A stretch of DNA of 12,143 bases, taken from positions 1 through 12,143 of the forward strand of contig USIZ01000016.1 of NCBI GenBank assembly GCA_900554855.1, read 5' to 3'. Below the pieces are notes generated by a model that was not told the DNA's origin, ran no database searches, and saw only the letters and a list, made by a program, of their open reading frames with translations. This document shows positions 6,308 to 12,143 of the stretch, piece by piece; the first letter of the stretch is position 1; each line of letters starts with the position of its first letter. This stretch comes from an uncultured Eubacteriales bacterium. GTDB lineage: Bacteria > Bacillota > Clostridia > Oscillospirales > Oscillospiraceae. A program made the translations under genes and the position numbers.

Positions 6308-6538
6308 TCACGCCTCCTCCCGCAGCGGTACCGGCCGCTCCGGCGAAATGGTGGAGATCGCGTGCTTGTAGATCACCTGCTGCCTTCCGTCGCTGGTCAG
6401 CACCACCACAAAGGCGTCAAAGCCGGTGATGATGCCCCGCAGCTGGTAGCCGTTCATCAAAAACATGGTCACGGGCATACGGGTGCGGTAAAGTCGGGTG
6501 AGAAATGCTTCCTGCAGGTGATTGGTTTCCTTTGTCAT
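6308..6538 (-). CDS. hfq: Hfq RNA chaperone
   Basis: Hfq forms a hexameric Sm-like ring that binds U-rich and A-rich RNA and can help small RNAs pair with mRNAs. The protein is 76 residues, typical of short Bacillota Hfqs without a long C-terminal tail. It shows LQEAFL (proximal-face Gln at 9), the Sm1 region PVTMFLMNGYQLRGIITGFDAFVVVL, and the Sm2 signature YKHAIST at 57-63. The rim patch reads YRTR (17-20) where E. coli has RRER, so one rim arginine is replaced by Tyr and the Glu by Thr. The start at 6538 is fixed by Sm-fold length and by AAGGA 10 bases upstream; the longer reading frame from a TTG at 6634 overlaps miaA and adds a non-Hfq N-terminus. It follows miaA by 58 bases, the common mutS-mutL-miaA-hfq order. 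Confidence 0.96.
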   Translation of the reverse strand: MTKETNHLQEAFLTRLYRTRMPVTMFLMNGYQLRGIITGFDAFVVVLTSDGRQQVIYKHAISTISPERPVPLREEA

Positions 6539-6548
6539 CTGGAACACG

Positions 6549-6553
6549 TCCTT
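6549..6553 (-). promoter_or_regulatory. Ribosome binding site of hfq
   Basis: AAGGA on the minus strand (within AAAAAGGACG), 10 bases before the hfq ATG. It supports the short 76-residue form of the protein. Confidence 0.65.
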
Positions 6554-6596
6554 TTTCTGTAAAGTCAGGGACGTGCCGACCCGGACAGTCCCCGGG

Positions 6597-7535
6597 TCAT
6601 TGTATTCCAGCTTCGGCCAGTTTTTCTGCCGCAAAGCGTCGAAGCGCTTCCGGATCGGGTTGGCTGCCGTGGCGGTACCACTGGGTGGTGCGGTCGCGGC
6701 GGAACCAGGTGAGCTGGCGCTTGGCGTACTGCCGGGAGCGCAGCTTGACCTCGTCCAGCGCCGCCGTCAGGTCGCCGCCGTCCTCCACGGCCGCGCACAG
6801 CTCCTTGTAGCCGATGGCCTGCATGGCGGTGCAGCCGGAGCTGACGCCGCTTTCCAGCAGGGCGCGCACCTCGTCGGCCAGACCGGACGCGGCCATCTCC
6901 TCCACCCGTGCGTCAATGCGCGCATAGAGGTCGGCGCGGTTTTCGTAGTTCAGCCCCAGCTTCAGCGCCGTGTAGCGGGGCGGCAGCAGCCGGGTGGCGG
7001 CGTTGTGGGCGGAGATGGTCTCTCCCGTCTCGTACCACACCTCCAGCGCCCGGATCACCCGCTTGGTGTCCATGGGGTGGAGCCGGGTGGCGGACTCCGG
7101 GTCGATCTCGGTCAGCGCCTCCCAGAGGGGCTGGATGCCCTCCTCGTCATACTTCTTCTGGAGCTTCTCCCGCCAGCCGGTGGACTTCACTGCGAAGTCG
7201 TGGCCGTTGAGCAAGGCGTCCAGATAGAGCCCGGTTCCGCCCACGATGATGGGCAGCTTTCCCCGGGCGAGAATGTCGTCCACCACGGGCACCGCCTCCC
7301 GGCGGTAGCGCTCGGCGGAGTAATCCTCCTCCGGGTCGGCGACGTCGATCATATGATGGGGTACGCCGTCCATCTCCTCGCGGGTGGGCTTGGCGGTGCC
7401 GATGTCCATGCGGCGGTAGATCTGCATGGAGTCGCAGCTCACTACCTCGCCATTATAATGCTTTGCCAGCCAGACGCCAAGGGCAGTTTTGCCCGAAGCG
7501 GTGGGGCCAACCACGCAAACGACCTGTGGGGGCAT
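6597..7535 (-). CDS. miaA: tRNA dimethylallyltransferase
   Basis: MiaA transfers a dimethylallyl group from DMAPP to N6 of A37 in tRNAs that read codons starting with U. This is the first step toward ms2i6A, which improves codon-anticodon pairing and frame keeping. 312 residues, full length. Visible: P-loop GPTASGKT (10-17), DSMQIYRRMDIGTAKP (35-50) with the catalytic Asp, HHMIDV (60-65), VGGTGLY (98-104) with the conserved Thr101, AIGYKE, and RSRQYAKRQLTWFRRD near the C-terminus. The insertion domain that contacts the tRNA anticodon loop follows residue 104. The ATG at 7535 has AAAAGGAG (7545-7552) 9 bases upstream. It is 72 bases after mutL and 58 before hfq, probably in one transcript. No truncation or missing key residue. 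Confidence 0.97.
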   Translation of the reverse strand: MPPQVVCVVGPTASGKTALGVWLAKHYNGEVVSCDSMQIYRRMDIGTAKPTREEMDGVPHHMIDVADPEEDYSAERYRREAVPVVDDILARGKLPIIVGGTGLYLDALLNGHDFAVKSTGWREKLQKKYDEEGIQPLWEALTEIDPESATRLHPMDTKRVIRALEVWYETGETISAHNAATRLLPPRYTALKLGLNYENRADLYARIDARVEEMAASGLADEVRALLESGVSSGCTAMQAIGYKELCAAVEDGGDLTAALDEVKLRSRQYAKRQLTWFRRDRTTQWYRHGSQPDPEALRRFAAEKLAEAGIQ

Positions 7536-7607
7536 TTTATAACACTCCTTTTGTGGGGATATGTGCAGGGACTCTGAAGGATTCCGGTGCAGACCCAGTG
7601 AAACCCC

Positions 7608-9764
7608 TCACGCCCGCTTGAACTGCTTTTCCAGATCCTTTTTGGTCATGCGGATGGCCACGGGACGGCCGTGGGGGCAGTAGCGCACCTCGTCGCGCAT
7701 GACGGCAGCACAGACGGCCTTCAGTTCTTCCTCGCCGCTAATCCAGCCGCCCTTGATGGCGCTCTTGCAGGCCATGGTGTGCAGCACTTCGTCCCGGGCG
7801 GCATCCGGGTCGGCGGTGCCGGTGGCGATCAGCCTGGCGGCGATCTCACACAGGGCGGACTCGATCTGCTCGGCGGGCAGGTAGTCCGGGGCCTGCCGGA
7901 CGATCAGACTGCCGCCGCCGAAGTCCTCGGCCTCGAAGCCGAACTCCGCCAGCAGAGGCAGATTCTCCGTCAGCACGGCATGCTCCTCCGGGGACGGGCG
8001 CAGGATCTTCGGGGTGAGCAGCAGCTGGCTCATGGGCTTATGGTGCATGGCCTTGAGCCGGTCAAAATTCATCCGCTCATGGGCGGCGTGCTTGTCGATA
8101 AACCAGACCTCGTCGCCCCGCTCTACGATGGCATAGGTGTGCAGCACCTCACCGGCTAGCCGCCAGTCCGGGGTGTCCGGGGCGTCGGCCGGGTGGTCTT
8201 TCTCCACCGGGGCTTCCTCGAAAACGGGCGCGGCGTTTTCCCCCTCGGGCACCGGTACAGCCATTTCCTCCTGCGCCGGTGTCTCCGGCACAGGGACAGC
8301 GCTCAGCGCAGTGGGTGCTGTCGGCGCTTCGGCGGCGGGCATCTCCGGTGCGGGAGCGCGCTGCATTTCGTCGGGCGCGGAGTTTTCCACATCCCGCGTC
8401 CCGGGGCTGTGGAGTTCTTCCTCCGCCGGGAGCGGCACAGACTTTTCCACAGTCTGCTGAGCGTACTCGCCGGGCATGGGCGGCATCGGCGGGCGCTTCA
8501 GCGGCGCCGACGGCTTCTGAGACGGGACATAGCGGGCAAAGCTCCGCTCCGGCTCTCTGGCAGGCTCCGGCTTTGCACCGGGTTTGGAAAAGCCCAGCGG
8601 CTCCTCGGTGCGCATCCGGGGCGCGTCCACCGCGTAGGGCGTTTTGGCGTCGCTGTGCAGCTCGCTGCGAAACTGCTGGGCGGTGGTAGTGCGGAAAAAA
8701 GTCTGGTTGGCCGTCACGTTGTCGTGCCTGGGCGCGGCCTTGGGGCGCTCCTCCAGCACGGCTCTGGGCGCGCCGGAGTCCTCCTCCAATGCCGCTTTGG
8801 CGGCGTAGTACACCGCGTCAAAGAGCTTTTTCTCGCTGGTGAACTTCACCTCAGTCTTGGTGGGGTGGACGTTCACGTCCACGCCGTTCAGACGGGTGGT
8901 CAGATGGAGCACGCAGCCGGGGAAACGGCCCACCATCTTCTGGTTCTGGTAGGCCTGCTCCAGCGCCGCCTGCATGGTGCGGGACTTCACATAGCGGCCG
9001 TTGACAAAGAAGAACTGGCTGGCCCGGGAGCCCCGGCAGCAGACCGGCTTGGAGAGGAAGCCGTCCACGCTGATGTCCTCGCCGCTGCCCTTGCAGGGCA
9101 CGAAGCCCAGGGCCATGTCCCGGCCCAGCACGGCGTAGACCGCGCTCTTGAGGCTGCCGTCGCCGGGGGTGTTCAGCTCCTCCTTGCCCTCCCGCAGGAA
9201 GCGGAAGCTCACCTCCGGGTGGCTGAGGGCGGCGTGCTGGACGACGGCCATGACGGCGCTGCCCTCGGCGGAGTCGCGCTTCAGGAACTTCTGGCGGGCG
9301 GGGGTGTTGAAAAACAGATCCCGGACGATGAGGGTGGTGCCCTTGGGGCAGCCGACTTCCTCCCGCTTGCGCACCACGCCGCCGTCCAGCAGCAGGGCGG
9401 TGCCCGCGGCGGCGCGCTCGGTGCGGGTCATCAGCTCCACCCGGCTCACCGACGCGATGGCGGCCAGCGCCTCGCCCCGGAAGCCCAGCGTGCCGATGGC
9501 CTCCAGATCAAACTCGGTGCGGATCTTGCTGGTGGCATGGCGCAGGAAGGCGGTCAGGCAGTCCTCCGGCTCGATGCCGGAGCCGTTGTCCGTCACCCGG
9601 ATATAGCTCATGCCGCCCCGCTGGATCTCCACCGTCACCGCGGTGGCCCCGGCGTCAATGGCGTTTTCCGTCAGCTCCTTCACGGCGCTGGCCGGGCGCT
9701 CCACCACCTCGCCGGCGGCGATCAGATCCGCCACATGGGGGTCGAGCTGATGTATCTTGGACAT
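7608..9764 (-). CDS. mutL: DNA mismatch repair protein MutL, endonuclease type
   Basis: MutL couples mismatch recognition by MutS to strand incision and repair. 718 residues. The GHKL ATPase domain has KELTENAIDAG (Glu30 and Asn34), DNGSGI (59-64) and GTLGFRGEAL (91-100), followed by the S5-like fold with FFVNGR and NVHPTK. A disordered linker of about 200 residues (335-532), rich in Pro, Ala and Glu, leads to the C-terminal dimerisation/endonuclease domain. That domain carries DKHAAHER (557-564, a DQHAxxER variant keeping Asp, His, Glu and Arg), SQLLLTP, ACKSAIKGG (665-673), CPHGRP (696-701) and a final FKRA. This set marks the nicking MutL found in bacteria without MutH. ATG 9764 has AAGAGG six bases upstream. 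An extended -10 promoter lies about 45 bases upstream, in the gap after mutS, so mutL probably heads its own transcription unit as well as following mutS. Confidence 0.98.
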   Translation of the reverse strand: MSKIHQLDPHVADLIAAGEVVERPASAVKELTENAIDAGATAVTVEIQRGGMSYIRVTDNGSGIEPEDCLTAFLRHATSKIRTEFDLEAIGTLGFRGEALAAIASVSRVELMTRTERAAAGTALLLDGGVVRKREEVGCPKGTTLIVRDLFFNTPARQKFLKRDSAEGSAVMAVVQHAALSHPEVSFRFLREGKEELNTPGDGSLKSAVYAVLGRDMALGFVPCKGSGEDISVDGFLSKPVCCRGSRASQFFFVNGRYVKSRTMQAALEQAYQNQKMVGRFPGCVLHLTTRLNGVDVNVHPTKTEVKFTSEKKLFDAVYYAAKAALEEDSGAPRAVLEERPKAAPRHDNVTANQTFFRTTTAQQFRSELHSDAKTPYAVDAPRMRTEEPLGFSKPGAKPEPAREPERSFARYVPSQKPSAPLKRPPMPPMPGEYAQQTVEKSVPLPAEEELHSPGTRDVENSAPDEMQRAPAPEMPAAEAPTAPTALSAVPVPETPAQEEMAVPVPEGENAAPVFEEAPVEKDHPADAPDTPDWRLAGEVLHTYAIVERGDEVWFIDKHAAHERMNFDRLKAMHHKPMSQLLLTPKILRPSPEEHAVLTENLPLLAEFGFEAEDFGGGSLIVRQAPDYLPAEQIESALCEIAARLIATGTADPDAARDEVLHTMACKSAIKGGWISGEEELKAVCAAVMRDEVRYCPHGRPVAIRMTKKDLEKQFKRA

Positions 9765-9781
9765 AAGGTTCCTCTTTCTAA

Positions 9782-9801
9782 GTCAAATGATCCCGTTTGA
9801 C
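9782..9801. repeat. Short inverted repeat at the presumed mutL transcription start
   Basis: GTCAAA (9782-9787) and TTTGAC (9796-9801) form a 6-bp inverted repeat with an 8-base spacer. It begins about 6 bases downstream of the TATAAT box, so it covers the expected start of transcription and the short mutL leader. It may be an operator or a 5' hairpin; at this length chance is also possible. Confidence 0.4.
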
Positions 9802-9807
9802 ACGGTC

Positions 9808-9839
9808 ATTATAGCAGTATTTTAAAGGGATTTTGTTAA
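9808..9839 (-). promoter_or_regulatory. Predicted promoter upstream of mutL (extended -10)
   Basis: On the minus strand TGCTATAAT (9808-9816) is a perfect extended -10 element. No good -35 lies at 17 bases; TTAACA (9834-9839) is present but with a 20-base spacer, so recognition would rest on the extended -10. The surrounding gap between mutS and mutL (9765-9877) is clearly AT-rich against GC-rich neighbours. The predicted start near 9801 gives a leader of about 37 bases to the mutL ATG. No hairpin terminator for mutS is visible in the gap. Confidence 0.65.
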
Positions 9840-9877
9840 GATAGTTATAAGAATCTTTTTGGGTGCGGCGCTGACTT

Positions 9878-12143
9878 TCACAGCTTTCCCTTCAGCTCGT
9901 ACAGCAGGTTCATGGCCTCGATGGGGGTGAGGGTATTGAGATCCAGGGCGCGGATGCGCTGGGCGCACTCCACGGCGCCCAGATCCAGCAGGGACACCTG
10001 CTCCTCTTCCTCCGGCTCTTTGGGCCGGGGATGCGGAACGGGGACGCCTTCGCCGTTTTCCAGCTCCTCCAGAATGGCTCTTGCCCGGCGGATCACCGGC
10101 TCCGGCACGCCGGCCAGCTTGGCCACCTCGATGCCGTAGGACTGGTCAGCTCCGCCCCGAACGATCTTCCGGAGGAAGATGATGTCGTCTTTTTTCTTCT
10201 TGGCGGCGATGTTGTAATTCTTCACGCCGGGCAGCTGCCCCTCCAGCACGGTGAGCTCGTGGTAGTGGGTGGCGAACAGGGTCTTGGCGCCCAGCTTTTT
10301 GCCCGCGCAGTATTCCAGCACTGCCCGGGCGATGCTCATGCCGTCATAGGTGGAGGTGCCCCGGCCAATCTCGTCCAGAATGAGCAGGCTCTTGCCGGTG
10401 GCGTGCTTCAGGATTTCCGCCACCTCGTTCATCTCCACCATGAAGGTGGACTGTCCGGCGGACAGGTCATCGCTGGCGCCGATGCGGGTGAACACCCGAT
10501 CCACCACACCCAGATGGGCGGACTGAGCCGGGACAAAGGAGCCCGCCTGCGCCATCAGGCAGATGAGCGCCACCTGCCGCATATAGGTGGATTTACCGGC
10601 CATGTTGGGGCCGGTGATGATGGCGAGGGTGTCGTCCCGCCCGTCCATGTAGGTGTCGTTGGGCACGAACCAAGCGTCCTTCAGCACCTTCTCCACCACC
10701 GGATGGCGTCCCTCCTTGATGTCGATGACGCCGGAGTCATCTACGGTGGGCATGACGTAGTGGTTCTTGACCGCCACGGCGGCGAAGGAGCACAGCACGT
10801 CCAGCTGGGCCACGGCCCGGGCGGTGGCCTGAATGGCCTCCACCTGGGCGCTCACCTTCTCCCGCAGGGCGGAAAACAGCTCGTATTCCAGCGCCGTCAC
10901 CTTGTCTCCGGCGGAGAAGATGGTGTGCTCCAGATCCTTCAGTTCCTGATTGATGTAGCGTTCGGAGTTCACGGTGGTCTGTTTGCGTACCCAGCTGTCG
11001 GGCACCAGCTCGGACTGGCTCTTGGCCACCTCGATGTAATAGCCGAACACCTTGTTGTAGCTCACCTTGAGGTTGCGGATGCCGCACTCCTCCTTGACCC
11101 GGGCCTCCATCTGGGCCACCAGATCCCGGCCGCCGGTCTGGATGGAGCGGAGCCGGTCCACCTCTTCGCTGTAGCCCGTGCGGATCATGCCGCCCTCCCG
11201 GACGGTGAACGGGGGTTCGTCCACGATGGCCCGCTCCAGCTCCTCCCGGAGCGCGGTCAGATCGTCCAGCCCCTGCCGCACCTCGGCGATGAGAGGGGCG
11301 TCCACGGCGGCGCAGAGCTCCCGCAGCTTGGGAATCTTGCCCAGACCGGTGGCCAGCGAGGCCAGATCCCGGGCGTTGGCGGAGCCGTAGACCACCCGGC
11401 CGATGATGCGCTCCAGATCGGTGACCTCCCGCAGGGCGAGGATCAGCTCCTCCCGCTCCATGGTGTGCTCCACCAGCGCCTGCACGCCGTCCAGACGGCG
11501 GCGGATGGCGGCGGGCGAGATGAGGGGCTGCTCGATCCAGCTGCGGATCATGCGGGAGCCCATGGCGGTCTTTGTCTTATCCAGCACCCACAGGAGACTG
11601 CCCTTCTTCTCACCGCCCCGGAGGGTCTCGGTCAGCTCCAGATTGCGCCGGGCGGTGAGATCCAGCTCCATGAAGCGGTCGCTCTCATAGTGGCGCAGGG
11701 AGGAGAGATAGCTCAGGTCGGTGCGCTGCGTCTCGTAAAGATAGTTGAGCACGCCGCCCACCGCCCGGTAGGCCACGACGCTCAGGTCGGCGGCCTGGGG
11801 AAACTGCTTCCGGGTCAGCTCCGCCGCCTCCTGGGGCAGAAAGCGGGTCTCGCCGCCGTCCTGCCAGTAGCAGTTCAGCCGGTCGGTGAGCAGACTTGTG
11901 ATGCGCTTTTCCTGCGCCGCCTCCGGGGAGAGCAGCGCCTCCCGGGGGGCAAAGCGCCCCAGCTCGTTGCAGATGTGCTCCACGGCGCCGGCGCCGGTGA
12001 AGGAGGTGGCCTGCGCCTCGCCGGTGGACAGGTCGCAGAAGCAGATGCCCGCGCCGGTCTCGTCCGTGGCCACGGCGCAGATGTAGTTGCTCTGGTTCGG
12101 GGCCGGCATGGAGTCGTCCATGACGGTGCCGGGGGTGACGATG
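9878..12143 (-). CDS. mutS: DNA mismatch repair protein MutS, N-terminus missing
   Basis: MutS recognises mismatches and small loops and, on ATP binding, becomes a sliding clamp that recruits MutL. The frame stays open to the right edge; bases before the ATG at 12121 read IVTPGTV, a conserved internal MutS segment, so that ATG is not the start. About 754 residues are present; roughly the first 100, including the mismatch-wedge Phe-x-Glu motif, lie outside. Visible: the connector domain (YICAVATDETGAG...), core and lever helices, the clamp with KVFGYYIEV (about 11029-11056), Walker A GPNMAGKST (10586-10612), Walker B LLILDEIGRGTSTYDG (near 10349-10390), ATHYHELT, the RxYGIEVAKLAGVP helix-turn-helix, an acidic/proline linker, and a C-terminal TPIEAMNLLYELK dimer helix. 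Walker A has Ala where E. coli has Gly. mutL follows after 113 bases. Confidence 0.98.
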   Translation of the reverse strand, partial: IVTPGTVMDDSMPAPNQSNYICAVATDETGAGICFCDLSTGEAQATSFTGAGAVEHICNELGRFAPREALLSPEAAQEKRITSLLTDRLNCYWQDGGETRFLPQEAAELTRKQFPQAADLSVVAYRAVGGVLNYLYETQRTDLSYLSSLRHYESDRFMELDLTARRNLELTETLRGGEKKGSLLWVLDKTKTAMGSRMIRSWIEQPLISPAAIRRRLDGVQALVEHTMEREELILALREVTDLERIIGRVVYGSANARDLASLATGLGKIPKLRELCAAVDAPLIAEVRQGLDDLTALREELERAIVDEPPFTVREGGMIRTGYSEEVDRLRSIQTGGRDLVAQMEARVKEECGIRNLKVSYNKVFGYYIEVAKSQSELVPDSWVRKQTTVNSERYINQELKDLEHTIFSAGDKVTALEYELFSALREKVSAQVEAIQATARAVAQLDVLCSFAAVAVKNHYVMPTVDDSGVIDIKEGRHPVVEKVLKDAWFVPNDTYMDGRDDTLAIITGPNMAGKSTYMRQVALICLMAQAGSFVPAQSAHLGVVDRVFTRIGASDDLSAGQSTFMVEMNEVAEILKHATGKSLLILDEIGRGTSTYDGMSIARAVLEYCAGKKLGAKTLFATHYHELTVLEGQLPGVKNYNIAAKKKKDDIIFLRKIVRGGADQSYGIEVAKLAGVPEPVIRRARAILEELENGEGVPVPHPRPKEPEEEEQVSLLDLGAVECAQRIRALDLNTLTPIEAMNLLYELKGKL

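Noticed and set aside
6308..6634. A longer 108-residue Hfq starting at TTG 6634
   Set aside because: The extra 32 residues overlap miaA, do not look like Hfq, and start with a rare codon. ATG 6538 has a ribosome site and gives a normal Hfq.
8693..8699. T6 run in mutL coding strand as a frameshift or phase-variation site
   Set aside because: The frame is intact on both sides and six bases is short; there is no stimulatory structure or alternative product visible.
8193..9800. A 535-codon open frame on the plus strand opposite mutL
   Set aside because: Same cause: a low-complexity antisense frame over a well-conserved MutL, with no plausible ribosome site or motif.
9878..12121. ATG at 12121 as the true start of mutS
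   Set aside because: The codons upstream read IVTPGTV, a conserved internal MutS segment, so the gene continues past the window edge.
1..12143. A hidden new defence, mobile or biosynthetic system, CRISPR array, tRNA or rRNA
   Set aside because: Every stretch over 300 bases is covered by a conserved housekeeping gene on the minus strand. I saw no spaced direct repeats, transposase, integrase or RNA-gene signature.

Overview
The window looks like chromosomal housekeeping DNA from a GC-rich Gram-positive member of the Bacillota, most probably class Clostridia and perhaps an Oscillospiraceae-type gut bacterium. The evidence is SepF and DivIVA together, the order mutS-mutL-miaA-hfq, strong AAGGAGG-type ribosome sites, a TATAAT promoter in an AT-rich gap, and a palindromic GGCTTCCCC...GGGGAAGGC repeat that I associate from memory with clostridial genomes. 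The family assignment is inference.

Every supported gene lies on the minus strand, so reading order runs from high to low coordinates. First comes DNA mismatch repair: mutS (cut by the window's right edge), a 113-base AT-rich gap with a good extended -10 promoter, then mutL. MutL keeps the endonuclease motifs of the non-E. coli type. Next are miaA (tRNA A37 prenylation) and hfq (RNA chaperone), closely spaced and probably co-transcribed. After hfq comes a membrane-anchored HlyD-like adaptor, then a YggS/YlmE PLP-homeostasis protein whose start touches the adaptor's stop, then sepF (septum formation).

After sepF, 279 bases hold a composite palindromic repeat plus a separate hairpin of the same type. 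Then come divIVA and a 140-base leader with a perfect 13-bp inverted repeat. Last is ileS (isoleucyl-tRNA synthetase), cut by the left edge of the window after about 806 residues.

The functional blocks are mismatch repair (mutS, mutL), post-transcriptional RNA control (miaA, hfq), a division/envelope group (adaptor, yggS, sepF, divIVA) and translation (ileS). Spacing of 2 to 58 bases from miaA through sepF suggests continuous transcription, probably from the mutL promoter, with possible internal promoters that I cannot see. I found no defence, mobile-gene, CRISPR, phage or biosynthetic system. The points worth a second look are the repeat between sepF and divIVA, the ileS leader, sequence variants in IleRS and DivIVA, and an orphan HlyD-like adaptor inside a division cluster.
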